A stretch of 64,000 nt of DNA from Aureimonas phyllosphaerae (GTDB lineage: Bacteria > Pseudomonadota > Alphaproteobacteria > Rhizobiales > Rhizobiaceae), in the NCBI RefSeq assembly GCF_900113065.1, contig NZ_FOOA01000010.1:85767-149766 (forward strand), read 5' to 3'. The notes below the pieces were generated by a model. The model did not search any database. It worked only from the letters and a program-made list of their open reading frames with translations, and was not told the DNA's origin. The stretch's first letter is position 1, and the number at the start of each line of letters is the position of its first letter. Made by a program: the position numbers and the translations under genes. Positions 1 through 8,249 of the stretch are shown here, piece after piece.

Positions 1-2
1 GC

Positions 3-107
3 CTCGTCGATTCGTCAGCCAAGAAGCTCGCCGGCCAATTCTTCGACAACCTTGCCGCCCGCGTCAGCGGCCGGGAGCCGGCGTCCTCCGAGGCGGCCGA
101 CGCCTGA
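3..107 (+). CDS. CoxG-family (SRPBCC) protein, C-terminal end only
   Basis: The reading frame is open from the left edge and stops with TGA at 105-107; only the last 34 residues are visible. The stretch SSAKKLAGQFFDNLA resembles the C-terminal helix of carbon monoxide dehydrogenase subunit G (CoxG) like proteins, small SRPBCC-fold proteins that associate with molybdenum hydroxylases or their membrane recruitment. The rest of the gene is outside the window, so the assignment rests on this short tail and is tentative. Confidence 0.5.
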   Translation, partial: LVDSSAKKLAGQFFDNLAARVSGREPASSEAADA

Positions 108-110
108 CCC

Positions 111-503
111 TCAGACCGCGGCCGGGCCGGACAGGGCCGGCCGCACCTCGCCGGGCGCGGCGATCGCGGGACCGGAGGTGCGGACCTGCTCCTCGCGCAT
201 GCGACGCAGGCGCTCGTTGCCGATGGCGACCTCGTGTCGGAGATTCTCGACCTCGTCGGTCCGGCGCGCGGCGCGAGCGCGGTAGTGGTGCTGAGTGAAC
301 CAGGTGCCGAGACCGCCCAGGATCAGGCCGAGGATCACCGCGCCGATCAGGAGCACGAAGAGCGGAACCTCGTAGACGAACTGCGGCATGGTGCCGATCG
401 GATCGAGCGACACGGGCACCGGCGCCCGGTTGGCGACGCAGAACACCACGAGCAGGATGGCCAGCGGCCCGAGCACGAGGAGGGTGAGGATCTTCGAGAT
501 CAT
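111..503 (-). CDS. LapA-like (DUF1049) inner-membrane protein
   Basis: A 130-residue protein starting at ATG 503 (MISKILTLL). Two hydrophobic segments, about residues 5-25 and 47-68, are separated by a short loop containing VSLDPIGTMPQFVYEVPLF and followed by a basic, coiled-coil-like cytoplasmic tail. This is the layout of LapA/DUF1049 proteins, which in enterobacteria work with LapB in controlling LPS synthesis. In Hyphomicrobiales a gene of this type commonly sits next to ihfB, as it does here. An upstream in-frame start at 569 is possible but would add a non-conserved, proline-rich leader. The role in this organism is inferred from the family only. Confidence 0.75.
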   Translation of the reverse strand: MISKILTLLVLGPLAILLVVFCVANRAPVPVSLDPIGTMPQFVYEVPLFVLLIGAVILGLILGGLGTWFTQHHYRARAARRTDEVENLRHEVAIGNERLRRMREEQVRTSGPAIAAPGEVRPALSGPAAV

Positions 504-633
504 GGTCTGTCCGTCTTGAAGGGCGCGGGGCGACGGGCCGCCCGGCCGCACGCCCGCGGGTCCGGGCATCGGATGTAGGTATGAAGGGGGAGCCCCGCGT
601 CAATCGCCGGGCGGACGAGAGCCCGAGGAGGGC

Positions 634-915
634 TCAGGCGTCGTTCAGGCGCTCGCGCAGTTCCTTGCCGGTCTTGAAGAAGGGCACCCACTTCTCCTCC
701 ACCTCCACCGCCTCGCCGGTGCGCGGGTTGCGGCCGGCGCGTGGCGGGCGATTCTTCACCGAGAAGGCGCCGAAGCCGCGCAGCTCGACCCGGTTGCCGT
801 CGCAGAGCGCCTGCGTGATCTCGTCGAAGATCGCGTTCACGATGGTCTCGACATCCCGCTGGTAGAGATGCGGATTGCGGCCGGCGATGATCTGCACGAG
901 TTCTGACTTGATCAC
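634..915 (-). CDS. ihfB: Integration host factor subunit beta
   Basis: A 93-residue HU/IHF-fold DNA-bending protein. It shows the family core [16 protein letters not shown] (the beta-arm that enters the minor groove, with the key proline) and the C-terminal end [14 protein letters not shown]. The GTG at 913-915 is chosen as start because it gives the conserved N-terminus [11 protein letters not shown]; an open frame continues upstream to 969 but does not resemble the family. IhfB pairs with IhfA to bend DNA at sigma-54 promoters, recombination sites and origins. It lies just downstream of sppA in the same direction, consistent with cotranscription. Confidence 0.95.
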   Translation of the reverse strand: MIKSELVQIIAGRNPHLYQRDVETIVNAIFDEITQALCDGNRVELRGFGAFSVKNRPPRAGRNPRTGEAVEVEEKWVPFFKTGKELRERLNDA

Positions 916-1026
916 GATACGTTGTCCCCGGAGCGCAACCCGAAGGCGCAGCGGGCCCGCGCCCCACACGCGAAACCCAAAACGCCTGCAACTTCAATTG
1001 GATGACACGGCTCGGCCGTGCGCCTG

Positions 1027-1983
1027 CTAGTGGCCGGGAGGCTGCCAGAGCGATACCATCCCGTCAAGGCGGCCGGTGGCGCCGGCCACGGCCTGCGCGA
1101 GGCCGGAGGCGGCGGGATCGAAGCCGAGAAGGCTGACGGCGAGGGCCCGGGCGCCGGACGACAGGCCCCAGCGCCCCTCGCTTTCGGGCTCGCGTTCCAC
1201 GATCTCGAGCCCCTTGGGCACGCCACGCTCGTCCTCCAGCCAACGCCGCACTTCCGCCTCGCCGCCGAGCGCATCGACCAGCCGGTTGGCGAGTCCCTGC
1301 TCGCCCGAGAAGACAGAGCCGTCGGCGAGCGCGTCGGTCTCGGCCGGCGTGAAGCCACGCCGTTCGGTGACGAGGCGCTTGAACCAGTCGAACGAACTGT
1401 TGACGAGCCTGCCGATCATCTCGCGCGCTTCCGGCGGCGCGGGATCGAAGGGCGAGGGCTCCGCCTTCAGGGGCGAGGATTTCACCGCCGCGACGTCGAC
1501 GCCGATTCGGCCGAGGAGCACGGAGGCGTCGACATACTGGAACAGGACGCCGATCGAGCCGACGATCGAGGAATGGTGCGCGACGATCCGGTCGGTCGCC
1601 ATCGCCACCATGTAGCCGGCGGAGGCCGCGAGCTGTCCGACCTCGGCCGCCACGGGCTTCGCCTCGGCCAGACGCCGAACCGCGTGGAACAGCGTCTCGC
1701 CCCCGACCGTGGTGCCGCCCGGCGAGTTGACCTTGACGATCACCGCCTTCACCGCGTCGTCCTCGGCGAGATCCTCGAGAAGGTCGAGCATCTTGCGGTC
1801 TTCGGTGATGACGCCCGAGATCTCGACGCGCGCGATCGTGGGGCCGAGCCCTGCGCCCGGCTGCCAGCCGGCGGCCAGGACCGCCAGGAGCACCGCGAGC
1901 GCCAGGCCGCAGAGCGCCACCACGCGCCAGAACGACAGCTTGCGGCGCAGCCGCCGCCGGTCGATGATCCCTTGTGCGTCCAT
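1027..1983 (-). CDS. sppA: Signal peptide peptidase SppA (S49 family, short form)
   Basis: A 318-residue inner-membrane serine protease that degrades signal peptides left after export. An N-terminal cytoplasmic basic stretch is followed by one transmembrane segment at about residues 20-40, then the S49 domain. The nucleophile motif GQLAASAGYMVA places the catalytic serine at residue 121, and the lysine-bearing segment VKSSPLKAEPSPF (168-180) supplies the Ser/Lys dyad partner. The length matches the half-size, Bacillus-type SppA and not the duplicated E. coli enzyme. It is transcribed toward ihfB; the neighbouring lptC is divergent. Confidence 0.93.
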   Translation of the reverse strand: MDAQGIIDRRRLRRKLSFWRVVALCGLALAVLLAVLAAGWQPGAGLGPTIARVEISGVITEDRKMLDLLEDLAEDDAVKAVIVKVNSPGGTTVGGETLFHAVRRLAEAKPVAAEVGQLAASAGYMVAMATDRIVAHHSSIVGSIGVLFQYVDASVLLGRIGVDVAAVKSSPLKAEPSPFDPAPPEAREMIGRLVNSSFDWFKRLVTERRGFTPAETDALADGSVFSGEQGLANRLVDALGGEAEVRRWLEDERGVPKGLEIVEREPESEGRWGLSSGARALAVSLLGFDPAASGLAQAVAGATGRLDGMVSLWQPPGH

Positions 1984-2331
1984 GCCGCGCCCCGCCTGAC
2001 CCCGAACTTTCGGGGGTCAGCGATAGACGGACCTACGCGCCTTGCCAAGCGTCGCCTGGGCCGCACCCGGAGCGTTCGCGCCGGGCCTCGCGCGGAATGG
2101 TTTTACCATGTAAAAACCCTATATCGCGCATAAACGACGCGGGATGCGGAGCCGCCTTCCGGCCGCGCAACCGCATTTCCCCGTCCGATTCGTTCCGGAG
2201 CCCCCTTCATTCTCGACGCACCCGACAGGCAGACCAGGCAGGCGAGCGCCGCGCGCGACGAACTGGCCCTCGGCAACGTCGCCGAGCGGCCGGCCGACGC
2301 GTTCGACCGCGCGCAGGTCCATTCGCGGCGC
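1984..2331. other. Divergent intergenic region between sppA and lptC
   Basis: This 348-bp stretch separates sppA (minus) and lptC (plus). It contains the TTTTAC-CAT-GTAAAA palindrome at 2101-2115 beside an AT-rich patch (2098-2134) that probably holds promoter elements. From about 2134 to 2331 the lptC reading frame is open with no ATG or GTG, and its translation just before the annotated start (HSRRVRWLK) looks conserved, so part of this region may be coding (see findings). Confidence 0.6.
2101..2115. promoter_or_regulatory. Palindrome in the sppA-lptC divergent region
   Basis: TTTTAC and GTAAAA form a perfect 6-bp inverted repeat around a 3-base centre. It is placed in the only AT-rich patch between the two divergent genes, as expected of a regulator-binding site or promoter-overlapping operator. 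No cognate regulator can be named from the sequence. Confidence 0.3.
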
Positions 2332-2928
2332 GTGCGCTGGCTCAAGATCGGCCTGCCGCTGGTCGCCAGCGCCATCGTCCTCGCCGGCGCGGTCACCATC
2401 TGGCTGGCGCGCAGCCTGCCCGCCGACATCGCCTTCGCCTCGACCTCGATCGAGGACGGCCGCCTTGTGATGCGCGACCCGCGCATGTCGGGCGTCGACG
2501 GCAACGACCGACCCTTCTCGATGGTGGCGAGCCGCGCGATCCAGGCACTCGGCGGCTCCAGCATCGATCTCGAGGGCGTGCGGGCCAATCTGACGGTGGA
2601 CGACAGCACGACGGCCGAACTGACCGCCGCGAAGGGCCGGTTCGACACCCGCACCAACATGCTGCGGCTCTACGACCAGATCGCGGTCGACACGACGAGC
2701 GGCATCCGCATTCGCATGCAGAGCGCCGACGTGTCGCTCGAGGGCGGCTCCCTGACCGGCACCGGCCCGGTCGAGATCTCGACCAGCGACCAGCGCCTGG
2801 AAGCGGGCAACGTCTCCATCTCGGACGGCGGCAAGACGCTGTCCTTCGGCAACCGGGTCAAGCTGACCCTTCTTCCGCAGTCCCTTCCCACCGGGGGCGA
2901 GGCCCCCTCGAGCGAGCCAGGACCATGA
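2332..2928 (+). CDS. lptC: LPS export ABC transporter periplasmic protein LptC
   Basis: The protein has one N-terminal transmembrane helix (about residues 5-25, LPLVASAIVLAGAVTIWLA) followed by a periplasmic LptC beta-jellyroll domain, with VASRAIQALGGSSIDLEGV and GRFDTRTNMLRLYD typical of alphaproteobacterial LptC. It hands LPS from LptBFG to LptA. The start is uncertain: GTG 2332 gives 198 residues, but the frame is open further upstream and encodes HSRR immediately before it, a stretch usual in rhizobial LptC. The stop overlaps the lptA start by 4 bp (ATGA), and lptB follows, so lptC-lptA-lptB form one operon. Confidence 0.88.
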   Translation: MRWLKIGLPLVASAIVLAGAVTIWLARSLPADIAFASTSIEDGRLVMRDPRMSGVDGNDRPFSMVASRAIQALGGSSIDLEGVRANLTVDDSTTAELTAAKGRFDTRTNMLRLYDQIAVDTTSGIRIRMQSADVSLEGGSLTGTGPVEISTSDQRLEAGNVSISDGGKTLSFGNRVKLTLLPQSLPTGGEAPSSEPGP

Positions 2929-3539
2929 CATCGATCCATCGCCTGCCCGTCGTGCTGGCCATCCTCGGAACGCTCGCCCTCGCCGGGGCAGCCGGCGCGC
3001 AGCAGCAGTCGCAGGGCTTCGGCAACTCCTTCGGGGGCCTGCAGGTCAAGGGCGACCAACCGGTCGCCATCGAATCGAACCAGCTCGACGTCGACGATGG
3101 CCAGTCGCTCGCTACCTTCTCGGGCGACGTCAGCGTGCGCCAGGGCCCGACCTCGATGAATGCCGAGAAGCTTCTGGTCTATTACGTACGCAATAAGGAG
3201 GGCGAAGCGCAGCCGGCCGCCCAGCGCTCCAACATGCCGGGCGGCTCGGGCGACATCAGCCGCCTCGAGGCCACCGGCAAGGTGACGATCCGCTCGGCCG
3301 ACCAGGTGGCGACCGCCAACAAGGCAGAGTTCGACATGGCGACGCAGGTGGCACTGCTGACCGGCGACGTGGTGCTCAGCCAGGGCAAGAACGTGGCGAC
3401 CGGCTGCGTCCTGCGCATCCAGATGGACACCGGCGTCGCGCGCCTGCAGAGCAACAACTGCAACGGCGCCTCGGGCGGCGGCGGGCGGGTGCGCATGCTT
3501 CTGTCGCCGGGCGCGAACGGCGCCGCCGGCACCAACTGA
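2925..3539 (+). CDS. lptA: LPS transport periplasmic protein LptA (OstA domain)
   Basis: A 204-residue secreted protein. The N-terminus MTSIHRLPVVLAILGTLALAG...AGA is a Sec signal peptide with likely cleavage near residue 25. It is followed by an OstA/LptA beta-jellyroll with the family start PVAIESNQLDVDDGQSLATFSG and the ATGKVTIRSADQVATANKAEFD repeat-like strand. LptA polymerises into the periplasmic bridge that carries LPS to LptDE. The ATG is set by the ATGA overlap with lptC. The tail after about residue 175 is low-complexity (Gly/Asn rich). Confidence 0.93.
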   Translation: MTSIHRLPVVLAILGTLALAGAAGAQQQSQGFGNSFGGLQVKGDQPVAIESNQLDVDDGQSLATFSGDVSVRQGPTSMNAEKLLVYYVRNKEGEAQPAAQRSNMPGGSGDISRLEATGKVTIRSADQVATANKAEFDMATQVALLTGDVVLSQGKNVATGCVLRIQMDTGVARLQSNNCNGASGGGGRVRMLLSPGANGAAGTN

Positions 3540-3606
3540 CGCCTCTCCCTGCTTGATTCCCCGGGCGGCATGGCCTCGTGCCGGTCGCCCAGACCCCGGA
3601 CGCTTC

Positions 3607-4419
3607 GTGGCCGATCAGATCGACACCCCCACTCGCCGTCCCCTCGGCGATCTCCGCGAGACCGCCATGCCCGGCGAGGCGCGGGCACATCCGTCCGCCG
3701 GCACGCTGGTGGCGCGCGGCATCACCAAGACCTACCGAGGCCGGCGGGTCGTCGACAGCGTCGACGTCGCCGTGCGGCGCGGCGAGGCGGTCGGGCTTCT
3801 CGGCCCGAACGGCGCGGGCAAGACCACCTGCTTCTACATGATCACCGGCCTCGTGCCGGTCGACGGCGGGCGCATCGAGCTCGACGGCCACGACATCACC
3901 GGCGTGCCCATGTACCGGCGCGCGCGCCTTGGGATCGGCTACCTGCCGCAGGAGGCCTCGATCTTCCGCGGCCTGTCGGTGGAGGACAATATCCGCGCCG
4001 TGCTCGAGATGGTCGAGCCCTCGAAGGCGGAGCGCGAGCGCCAACTCACTGCGCTTCTGGAGGAGTTCCACATCGGGCACCTGCGCAAGCAGCCCTCGAC
4101 CGCGCTGTCCGGCGGCGAGCGGCGGCGCTGCGAGATCGCGCGCGCGCTCGCCTCGCGCCCGACCTTCATGCTGCTCGACGAGCCCTTCGCGGGCGTCGAT
4201 CCGATCGCCGTCGCCGACATCCAGGAACTCGTGCGGCACCTCACGCGACGCGGGATCGGCGTCCTCATCACCGACCACAACGTGCGCGAGACGCTGGGGC
4301 TCATCGACCGCGCCTACATCATGCACGCCGGCGCCGTCCTTACCCACGGCGCGCCGCAGGACATCGTGGACAATCCCGACGTCCGGCGAATCTATCTCGG
4401 CGAGCAGTTCACCTATTGA
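3607..4419 (+). CDS. lptB: LPS export ABC transporter ATP-binding protein LptB
   Basis: An ABC ATPase that powers LPS extraction from the inner membrane with LptF/LptG. From GTG 3607 it has 270 residues, with Walker A GPNGAGKT at 66-73, signature LSGGERRRCEIARAL from 167, Walker B FMLLDEPFAGVDP from 187, and the switch histidine in LITDHNVRET. The C-terminal end YLGEQF is characteristic of LptB. Alternative starts are ATG 3667 (250 residues, closer to E. coli length) and TTG 3553. It lies 67 bp after lptA, before rpoN, in the order standard for proteobacteria. Confidence 0.93.
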   Translation: MADQIDTPTRRPLGDLRETAMPGEARAHPSAGTLVARGITKTYRGRRVVDSVDVAVRRGEAVGLLGPNGAGKTTCFYMITGLVPVDGGRIELDGHDITGVPMYRRARLGIGYLPQEASIFRGLSVEDNIRAVLEMVEPSKAERERQLTALLEEFHIGHLRKQPSTALSGGERRRCEIARALASRPTFMLLDEPFAGVDPIAVADIQELVRHLTRRGIGVLITDHNVRETLGLIDRAYIMHAGAVLTHGAPQDIVDNPDVRRIYLGEQFTY

Positions 4420-4527
4420 CGATTTCCAACGCGGCGCTAGCGCGCTTGTCTTGACAAGCAAGATGCGGACCAGTTTCCTTTCGAGGCTTGCCCCTGGCTG
4501 ACGGGCGCCCTGGAAGGGAGGATCGCC

Positions 4528-5979
4528 GTGAACTTGTCGATGAACCTCCAGGTGCGTCAGAGCCAGTCGCTCACGATGACGCCCCAGCTTCTGCAGTCGA
4601 TCCGGCTTCTGCAGTTCCACCACGTCGAGCTTCTCGCCTTCCTGCAGCGCGAGGCCGACGCGAACCCGCTTCTCGAGCTCGTGCCGCCCGCCGAAGCTGC
4701 CCCGCCGGTGCCGCCGACGGAGCCGGCCGTTCCAACCACCGATCCCGTGCCGCTGTCCGGCTGGCAGGACGACGGTTCGGCGTTCCGGGACGGCGCCGGG
4801 CCCGAGGGTGAGCACCATGCGGACGCCGCCGACCGGCTCCTCGACACGCGCGGGGCGGGCTCCGCGGCGCCCGGCCCCGATGCGGGGTCCTGGGAAGACC
4901 GGATCGGCGAAGATGCGCCTTCGCTGCACGCTCATGCGCTCGCCGAGATCGCGGAGGTCTTTGCACAGGGCGAGGAGCGTCGATTGGCCGAGCTTTGGTT
5001 CGCCGATCTCGACGCCTCCGGCTTCCTCGATGCCGAACTCGGTCTGCCGGCCGACCTCCTGCCGCTTCTCGTCCGGCTTCAGGACGAGGCCGAGCCGGCC
5101 GGGCTCTTCGCCCGCTCGCTGGAGGAGTGCCTGGCGATCCAGCTCCGCCGGCGCGACCGGTTCGACCCGGTGATGGCAACGGTGATCGCCAATCTGCCGC
5201 TTCTCGCCAAGCGGGACTTTGCGGCCCTCTCGCGCCTCACCGGCGAGAGCGAGGCGGAGCTTCTCGACATCCTCGGCGAGATCCGCGCCCTCGACCCGCG
5301 GCCAGGCTCCGCCTTCTCGCTCGACGCGCCGGCGGTCGTCGTGCCCGATGCGGTCGTGACGCGCGAGGCGGCGGCGCCGAACGGCTGGCGGGTGTCGCTC
5401 AACCCGGAAGCCTTCCCGCGCCTTCGGGTTCATCTGGAGCGTGGCGGAGTGTCCGGCGCCGAGGAGCGGACGTTCCTTGCCCAATGCCGGCAGTCCGCCG
5501 GCTGGCTGCAGCGCTCGCTCGAGGGGCGTGCGCGCACCATCCTGAAAGTGGCCGACGAGATCGTGCGCCAGCAGAGCGCCTTCCTGTCGCGCGGCGGCGG
5601 CCATCTGAAGCCGATGACGCTGATGGACGTGGCGGCGGCCGTCGGCATGCACGAATCGACGATCAGCCGCGTCACCGCCGGCAAGTATCTCGCGACACCG
5701 CGCGGGACGATGGAGATGAAGGCCTTCTTCTCCGGGGCGATCGCCGCCAGCGACGGGGGCGACGCGCATTCGGCCGAAAGCGTGAAGCTGCGCATCCGCG
5801 CGCTCGTCGCCGCGGAGGGCGCCGGCGGCGTCCTGTCCGACGACGATATCGCCGCGCGGCTGAAGGAGGAGGGCATCGATCTCGCCCGGCGCACCGTCGC
5901 CAAATACCGCGAGGCGCTCGGCATCGCCTCCTCGGTGCAGCGGCGCCGCGAGATGAAGGCGCGCCGGCTCGCCGTCTGA
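4528..5979 (+). CDS. rpoN: RNA polymerase sigma-54 factor
   Basis: A 483-residue sigma-54. Region I at the N-terminus (MNLSMNLQVRQSQSLTMTPQ) is the activator-interacting, Gln/Leu-rich segment. An acidic, proline-rich linker follows (about 50-130), then the core-binding domain and the HTH segment MTLMDVAAAVGMHESTISR. The RpoN box ARRTVAKYRE, which reads the -24 element, is at 453-462. The GTG start at 4528 is supported by the purine-rich SD GGAAGGGAGGA just upstream and by the conserved N-terminus. It directs nitrogen- and other activator-dependent promoters and sits with hpf and ptsN in the classical rpoN cluster. Confidence 0.97.
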   Translation: MNLSMNLQVRQSQSLTMTPQLLQSIRLLQFHHVELLAFLQREADANPLLELVPPAEAAPPVPPTEPAVPTTDPVPLSGWQDDGSAFRDGAGPEGEHHADAADRLLDTRGAGSAAPGPDAGSWEDRIGEDAPSLHAHALAEIAEVFAQGEERRLAELWFADLDASGFLDAELGLPADLLPLLVRLQDEAEPAGLFARSLEECLAIQLRRRDRFDPVMATVIANLPLLAKRDFAALSRLTGESEAELLDILGEIRALDPRPGSAFSLDAPAVVVPDAVVTREAAAPNGWRVSLNPEAFPRLRVHLERGGVSGAEERTFLAQCRQSAGWLQRSLEGRARTILKVADEIVRQQSAFLSRGGGHLKPMTLMDVAAAVGMHESTISRVTAGKYLATPRGTMEMKAFFSGAIAASDGGDAHSAESVKLRIRALVAAEGAGGVLSDDDIAARLKEEGIDLARRTVAKYREALGIASSVQRRREMKARRLAV

Positions 5980-6143
5980 CGCGTTCCGGGATTTTTGAGC
6001 GCGCGGGCCTTGGCCCCGTCACCGATTTGGGATCGAATGATTCCCCCGGCAGGCCGGAACGAAATGGTCGCGCGAAGTCTTCGATATGACGGCGACCAAG
6101 AGCCTTCGAAGGCCCGTCGCCGGACGAATGGAAGGAGACACGA

Positions 6144-6719
6144 ATGGGACTTCGCGTATCGGGCCGACACATGGACGTCGGCGAAGCCTTTCGCTCGCGC
6201 ATCGAGGATCGGCTGAACGACTTGGTCGCCAAGTACTTCGACGGAAATTTCTCCGGCGCCACCGTTCTGTCCAAGGAGGGCGCGCGCTACAGCGCGGACA
6301 TCACGCTCCATCTGGACAGCGGCGTCGACTTTCAGGCCACCGCCGATACCCACGACCCGGAATCGAGCTTCACCGAAGCGTCCGAAAAGATCGAGAAGCG
6401 CCTGCGACGCTACAAGCGCCGCCTGAAGGACCACAAGGCGAACGCAGCGGCATCGCGCGAGATCGCCTACACGGTCATCAGCTCGGTGCCCGAGGAGGAT
6501 GACGAGGTGCCGGAGGATTTCGCGCCCGCGGTGATCGCCGAGACCTCGCTCGTCATGGGCACGATGAGCGTCGCCAGCGCCGTGATGGAACTCGACCGCC
6601 GCGACGGGCCGGTCGTGGTGTTCAAGAACGGCGCCACGGAGGAGGTCAACATCGTCTACCGCCGCCCGGACGGCAATGTCGGCTGGATCGACCCCTCGAC
6701 ATTGCGGGCCCGGGTCTGA
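6144..6719 (+). CDS. hpf: Ribosome hibernation-promoting factor, long form
   Basis: A 191-residue long-form HPF. The N-terminal S30AE domain (about 1-100, MGLRVSGRHMDVGEAF) binds the decoding centre and silences the ribosome. After a linker, the C-terminal dimerisation domain (about 130-190, VVVFKNGATEEVNIVYRRPDGNVGWIDP) joins two ribosomes into a 100S dimer without RMF. A good SD (AAGGAG) lies 8 bases before the ATG. It lies between rpoN and ptsN, the usual arrangement, and is followed by a strong hairpin. Confidence 0.95.
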   Translation: MGLRVSGRHMDVGEAFRSRIEDRLNDLVAKYFDGNFSGATVLSKEGARYSADITLHLDSGVDFQATADTHDPESSFTEASEKIEKRLRRYKRRLKDHKANAAASREIAYTVISSVPEEDDEVPEDFAPAVIAETSLVMGTMSVASAVMELDRRDGPVVVFKNGATEEVNIVYRRPDGNVGWIDPSTLRARV

Positions 6720-6737
6720 TACCCGCCGCACGGATGA

Positions 6738-6770
6738 TCGGCCGGACCCCAAAAGGTCCGGCCGACGTTT
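6738..6770 (+). terminator. Hairpin terminator after hpf
   Basis: TCGGCCGGACC (6738-6748) and GGTCCGGCCGA (6755-6765) form a perfect 11-bp stem with a 6-base loop 18 bases after the hpf stop. The following T-tract is short (CGTTTAT), so it may attenuate read-through into ptsN without stopping it completely. Confidence 0.6.
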
Positions 6771-6865
6771 ATCGGCGTGTCCGGGAAGGGCTGCGCAAGG
6801 TTTGTCCGGCACGATCATCCCCGCCGAGGGCTGCGCGGACCGGTTGAGCGGAAGGCATTGACGAC

Positions 6866-7330
6866 GTGGAGCTGGCCGAACTGATCCGGGAGGACGCGAT
6901 CCTTCCCTCGCTGAAGGCGCATTCCAAGAAGCAGGTGCTGCAGGACCTTTCCGAGCGCGCCGCCGCGCTGAGCGGGCTCGACGCACGCGACATCTTCGAG
7001 ACCGTGATCGCCCGCGAGAAGCTCGGCTCCACCGGCATCGGCCACGGCATCGCCATTCCGCACGGCAAGATCTCCGGTGTCCAGCGCATCCAGGGCGTCT
7101 TCGCGCGCCTTGCCAAGCCGATCGACTTCGAGGCGCTGGACGACCAGCCCGTCGACCTCGTCTTCCTCCTGATCGCGCCGGAAGGCTCGGGCGCCGACCA
7201 CCTCAAGGCCCTCTCGAAGATCGCCCGCCTCCTGCGCGATCCGCGCACGGTGAACGAGCTGCGCGCCTCGCGCGACGCGAGCTCGCTCCACCACCTAATG
7301 ACCCATCAGGCGCCGCCGCACGCGGCCTGA
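6866..7330 (+). CDS. ptsN: PTS IIA-like nitrogen regulatory protein PtsN
   Basis: A 154-residue EIIA-Ntr, the output protein of the nitrogen PTS that takes phosphate from HPr. The active-site histidine is His66 in TGIGHGIAIPHGK. GTG 6866 is the start; the N-terminus MELAELIREDAILPSLKAHSK is typical. In rhizobia the phosphorylation state of EIIA-Ntr affects KdpD/potassium uptake, PHB metabolism and ChvG/ChvI-type sensors; this is family knowledge. Its partners ptsH, hprK and ptsM lie at 15.2-16.7 kb, while EI-Ntr (ptsP) is not in the window. Confidence 0.95.
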   Translation: MELAELIREDAILPSLKAHSKKQVLQDLSERAAALSGLDARDIFETVIAREKLGSTGIGHGIAIPHGKISGVQRIQGVFARLAKPIDFEALDDQPVDLVFLLIAPEGSGADHLKALSKIARLLRDPRTVNELRASRDASSLHHLMTHQAPPHAA

Positions 7331-7342
7331 CGAGCGCGCAGG

Positions 7343-7372
7343 AAAAAACCGGCGCGGACAGGGTCCGGCCGG
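7343..7372 (-). terminator. Rho-independent terminator of the DUF1150 gene
   Basis: On the minus strand CCGGC-C-GGAC pairs with GTCC-GC-GCCGG around a 3-base loop and is followed by six T residues (7343-7348 read as A on the plus strand). It lies between the convergent ptsN and DUF1150 genes, and the T-run side serves the minus-strand transcript. Confidence 0.65.
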
Positions 7373-7398
7373 TCTCTCATCGCCTTATCGGTGCCAGG

Positions 7399-7647
7399 TC
7401 AGTGAATGCTGACCGTCAGCAGTTCGTTCTCGGTAGCGCTCGCCAGGATTGAACCGCGGTCGTCGGAGACCGCCAGCGGCGTTCCGTCGGCGGAGAACAG
7501 CGCCCAGAGCTTCAGCCCCGGACGGATCGACTGGGCGGAAGGGAAACGGGCACGGATGTCGTCGGACGACATGCGGCGCAGATAAGCCAGATGCCCCTCG
7601 CCGATGGAGGCGAGGTCGGACGGGGTGATCGAATTCGTACGGGTCAT
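7399..7647 (-). CDS. DUF1150 family protein
   Basis: An 82-residue small cytoplasmic protein with the segment HLAYLRRMSSDDIRARFPSA followed by GLKLWALFSADGTPLAVSDDRGSILASA, the pattern of DUF1150 proteins. These are found next to small heat-shock genes in alphaproteobacteria; no biochemical role is established. The start MTRTN at 7647 is preferred over an upstream in-frame start at 7668. It lies 43 bp downstream of the Hsp20 gene and is probably cotranscribed with it, so a role in the heat-stress response is plausible by context only. Confidence 0.85.
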   Translation of the reverse strand: MTRTNSITPSDLASIGEGHLAYLRRMSSDDIRARFPSAQSIRPGLKLWALFSADGTPLAVSDDRGSILASATENELLTVSIH

Positions 7648-7690
7648 GGGCGTCTCCTGTAGAGGCAAACGGGAGATCGGGTCCGAGGTT

Positions 7691-8146
7691 TCAATCCTCG
7701 ACGGTAATCTCGATCTTTTTCACAACGCGCTCTGGCTCGGGCTTCACGAGATCAATCATCAGAAGACCGTTCTTCAGCTGGGCGCCGAGGATGCGCATGC
7801 CGTCCGCGAAGAGAAAGCTCTTCTGGAACTGGCGTGCGGCGATCCCCCGATGAAGGAAATCGCGCTCCTCCCGGTCGCTCTGCGAGCCCCGGATCGTCAG
7901 CTGGTTGTCTTCCGTCGTGATCTCGAGGTCTTCCGTCTGGAAGCCGGCGACCGCAAGCGTGATGCGAATGGCGGGTTCCCCGCCGGTCCCGTCGCGCGCA
8001 GCGCCTTCGCGCTCGCCCGGGGCACGGATGCGCTCGATGTTGAACGGGGGATAGCCATCGCTGGCCTTGCCCATCCGCTCGAGCATCCGCTCCACCCCGT
8101 CGAAACCGAGAAGCAGCGGACTAGAAAACGGCGTCATCCTGTTCAT
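7691..8146 (-). CDS. Small heat shock protein (Hsp20/IbpA family)
   Basis: A 151-residue alpha-crystallin-domain chaperone. After the N-terminal segment MNRMTPFSSPLLLGFDGVERML, the crystallin domain runs from about residue 35 (YPPFNIE) through ITLAVAGFQTEDLEITTEDNQLTIRGSQ to GILGAQLKNGLLMIDLVKPEP. The C-terminal VKKIEI carries the I-x-I-like motif that caps neighbouring subunits. ATP-independent holdase that binds unfolding proteins under heat stress. The start at 8146 matches the rhizobial IbpA-like N-terminus. A possible RpoH promoter lies about 75 bp upstream. Confidence 0.93.
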   Translation of the reverse strand: MNRMTPFSSPLLLGFDGVERMLERMGKASDGYPPFNIERIRAPGEREGAARDGTGGEPAIRITLAVAGFQTEDLEITTEDNQLTIRGSQSDREERDFLHRGIAARQFQKSFLFADGMRILGAQLKNGLLMIDLVKPEPERVVKKIEITVED

Positions 8147-8220
8147 GTCACGGCAAGCCCTTGTCTCAAGCGACTTGTCGGTCGGGGCCCTGATGCGGCA
8201 CCCCGCTCGACCTGTCCGAG

Positions 8221-8249
8221 ATATGGCGACCCGAAGGGCTGCGTTCAAT
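8221..8249 (-). promoter_or_regulatory. Possible RpoH (heat-shock) promoter of the Hsp20 gene
   Basis: Read on the minus strand, TTGAAC (8243-8248) is followed after 16 bases by CCATAT (8221-8226), resembling the sigma-32 pattern CTTGAA...CCCCATNT. It would give a leader of roughly 65-70 bases before the Hsp20 ATG. Pattern match by eye only. Confidence 0.35.

Noticed and set aside
4445..4458. CTTGTC-TT-GACAAG inverted repeat before rpoN
   Set aside because: Short, and no -10 or second site is placed to make it a convincing operator; noted only.
3376..5769. 797-codon minus-strand open frame
   Set aside because: Runs opposite lptB and rpoN, both of which have clear motifs on the plus strand.
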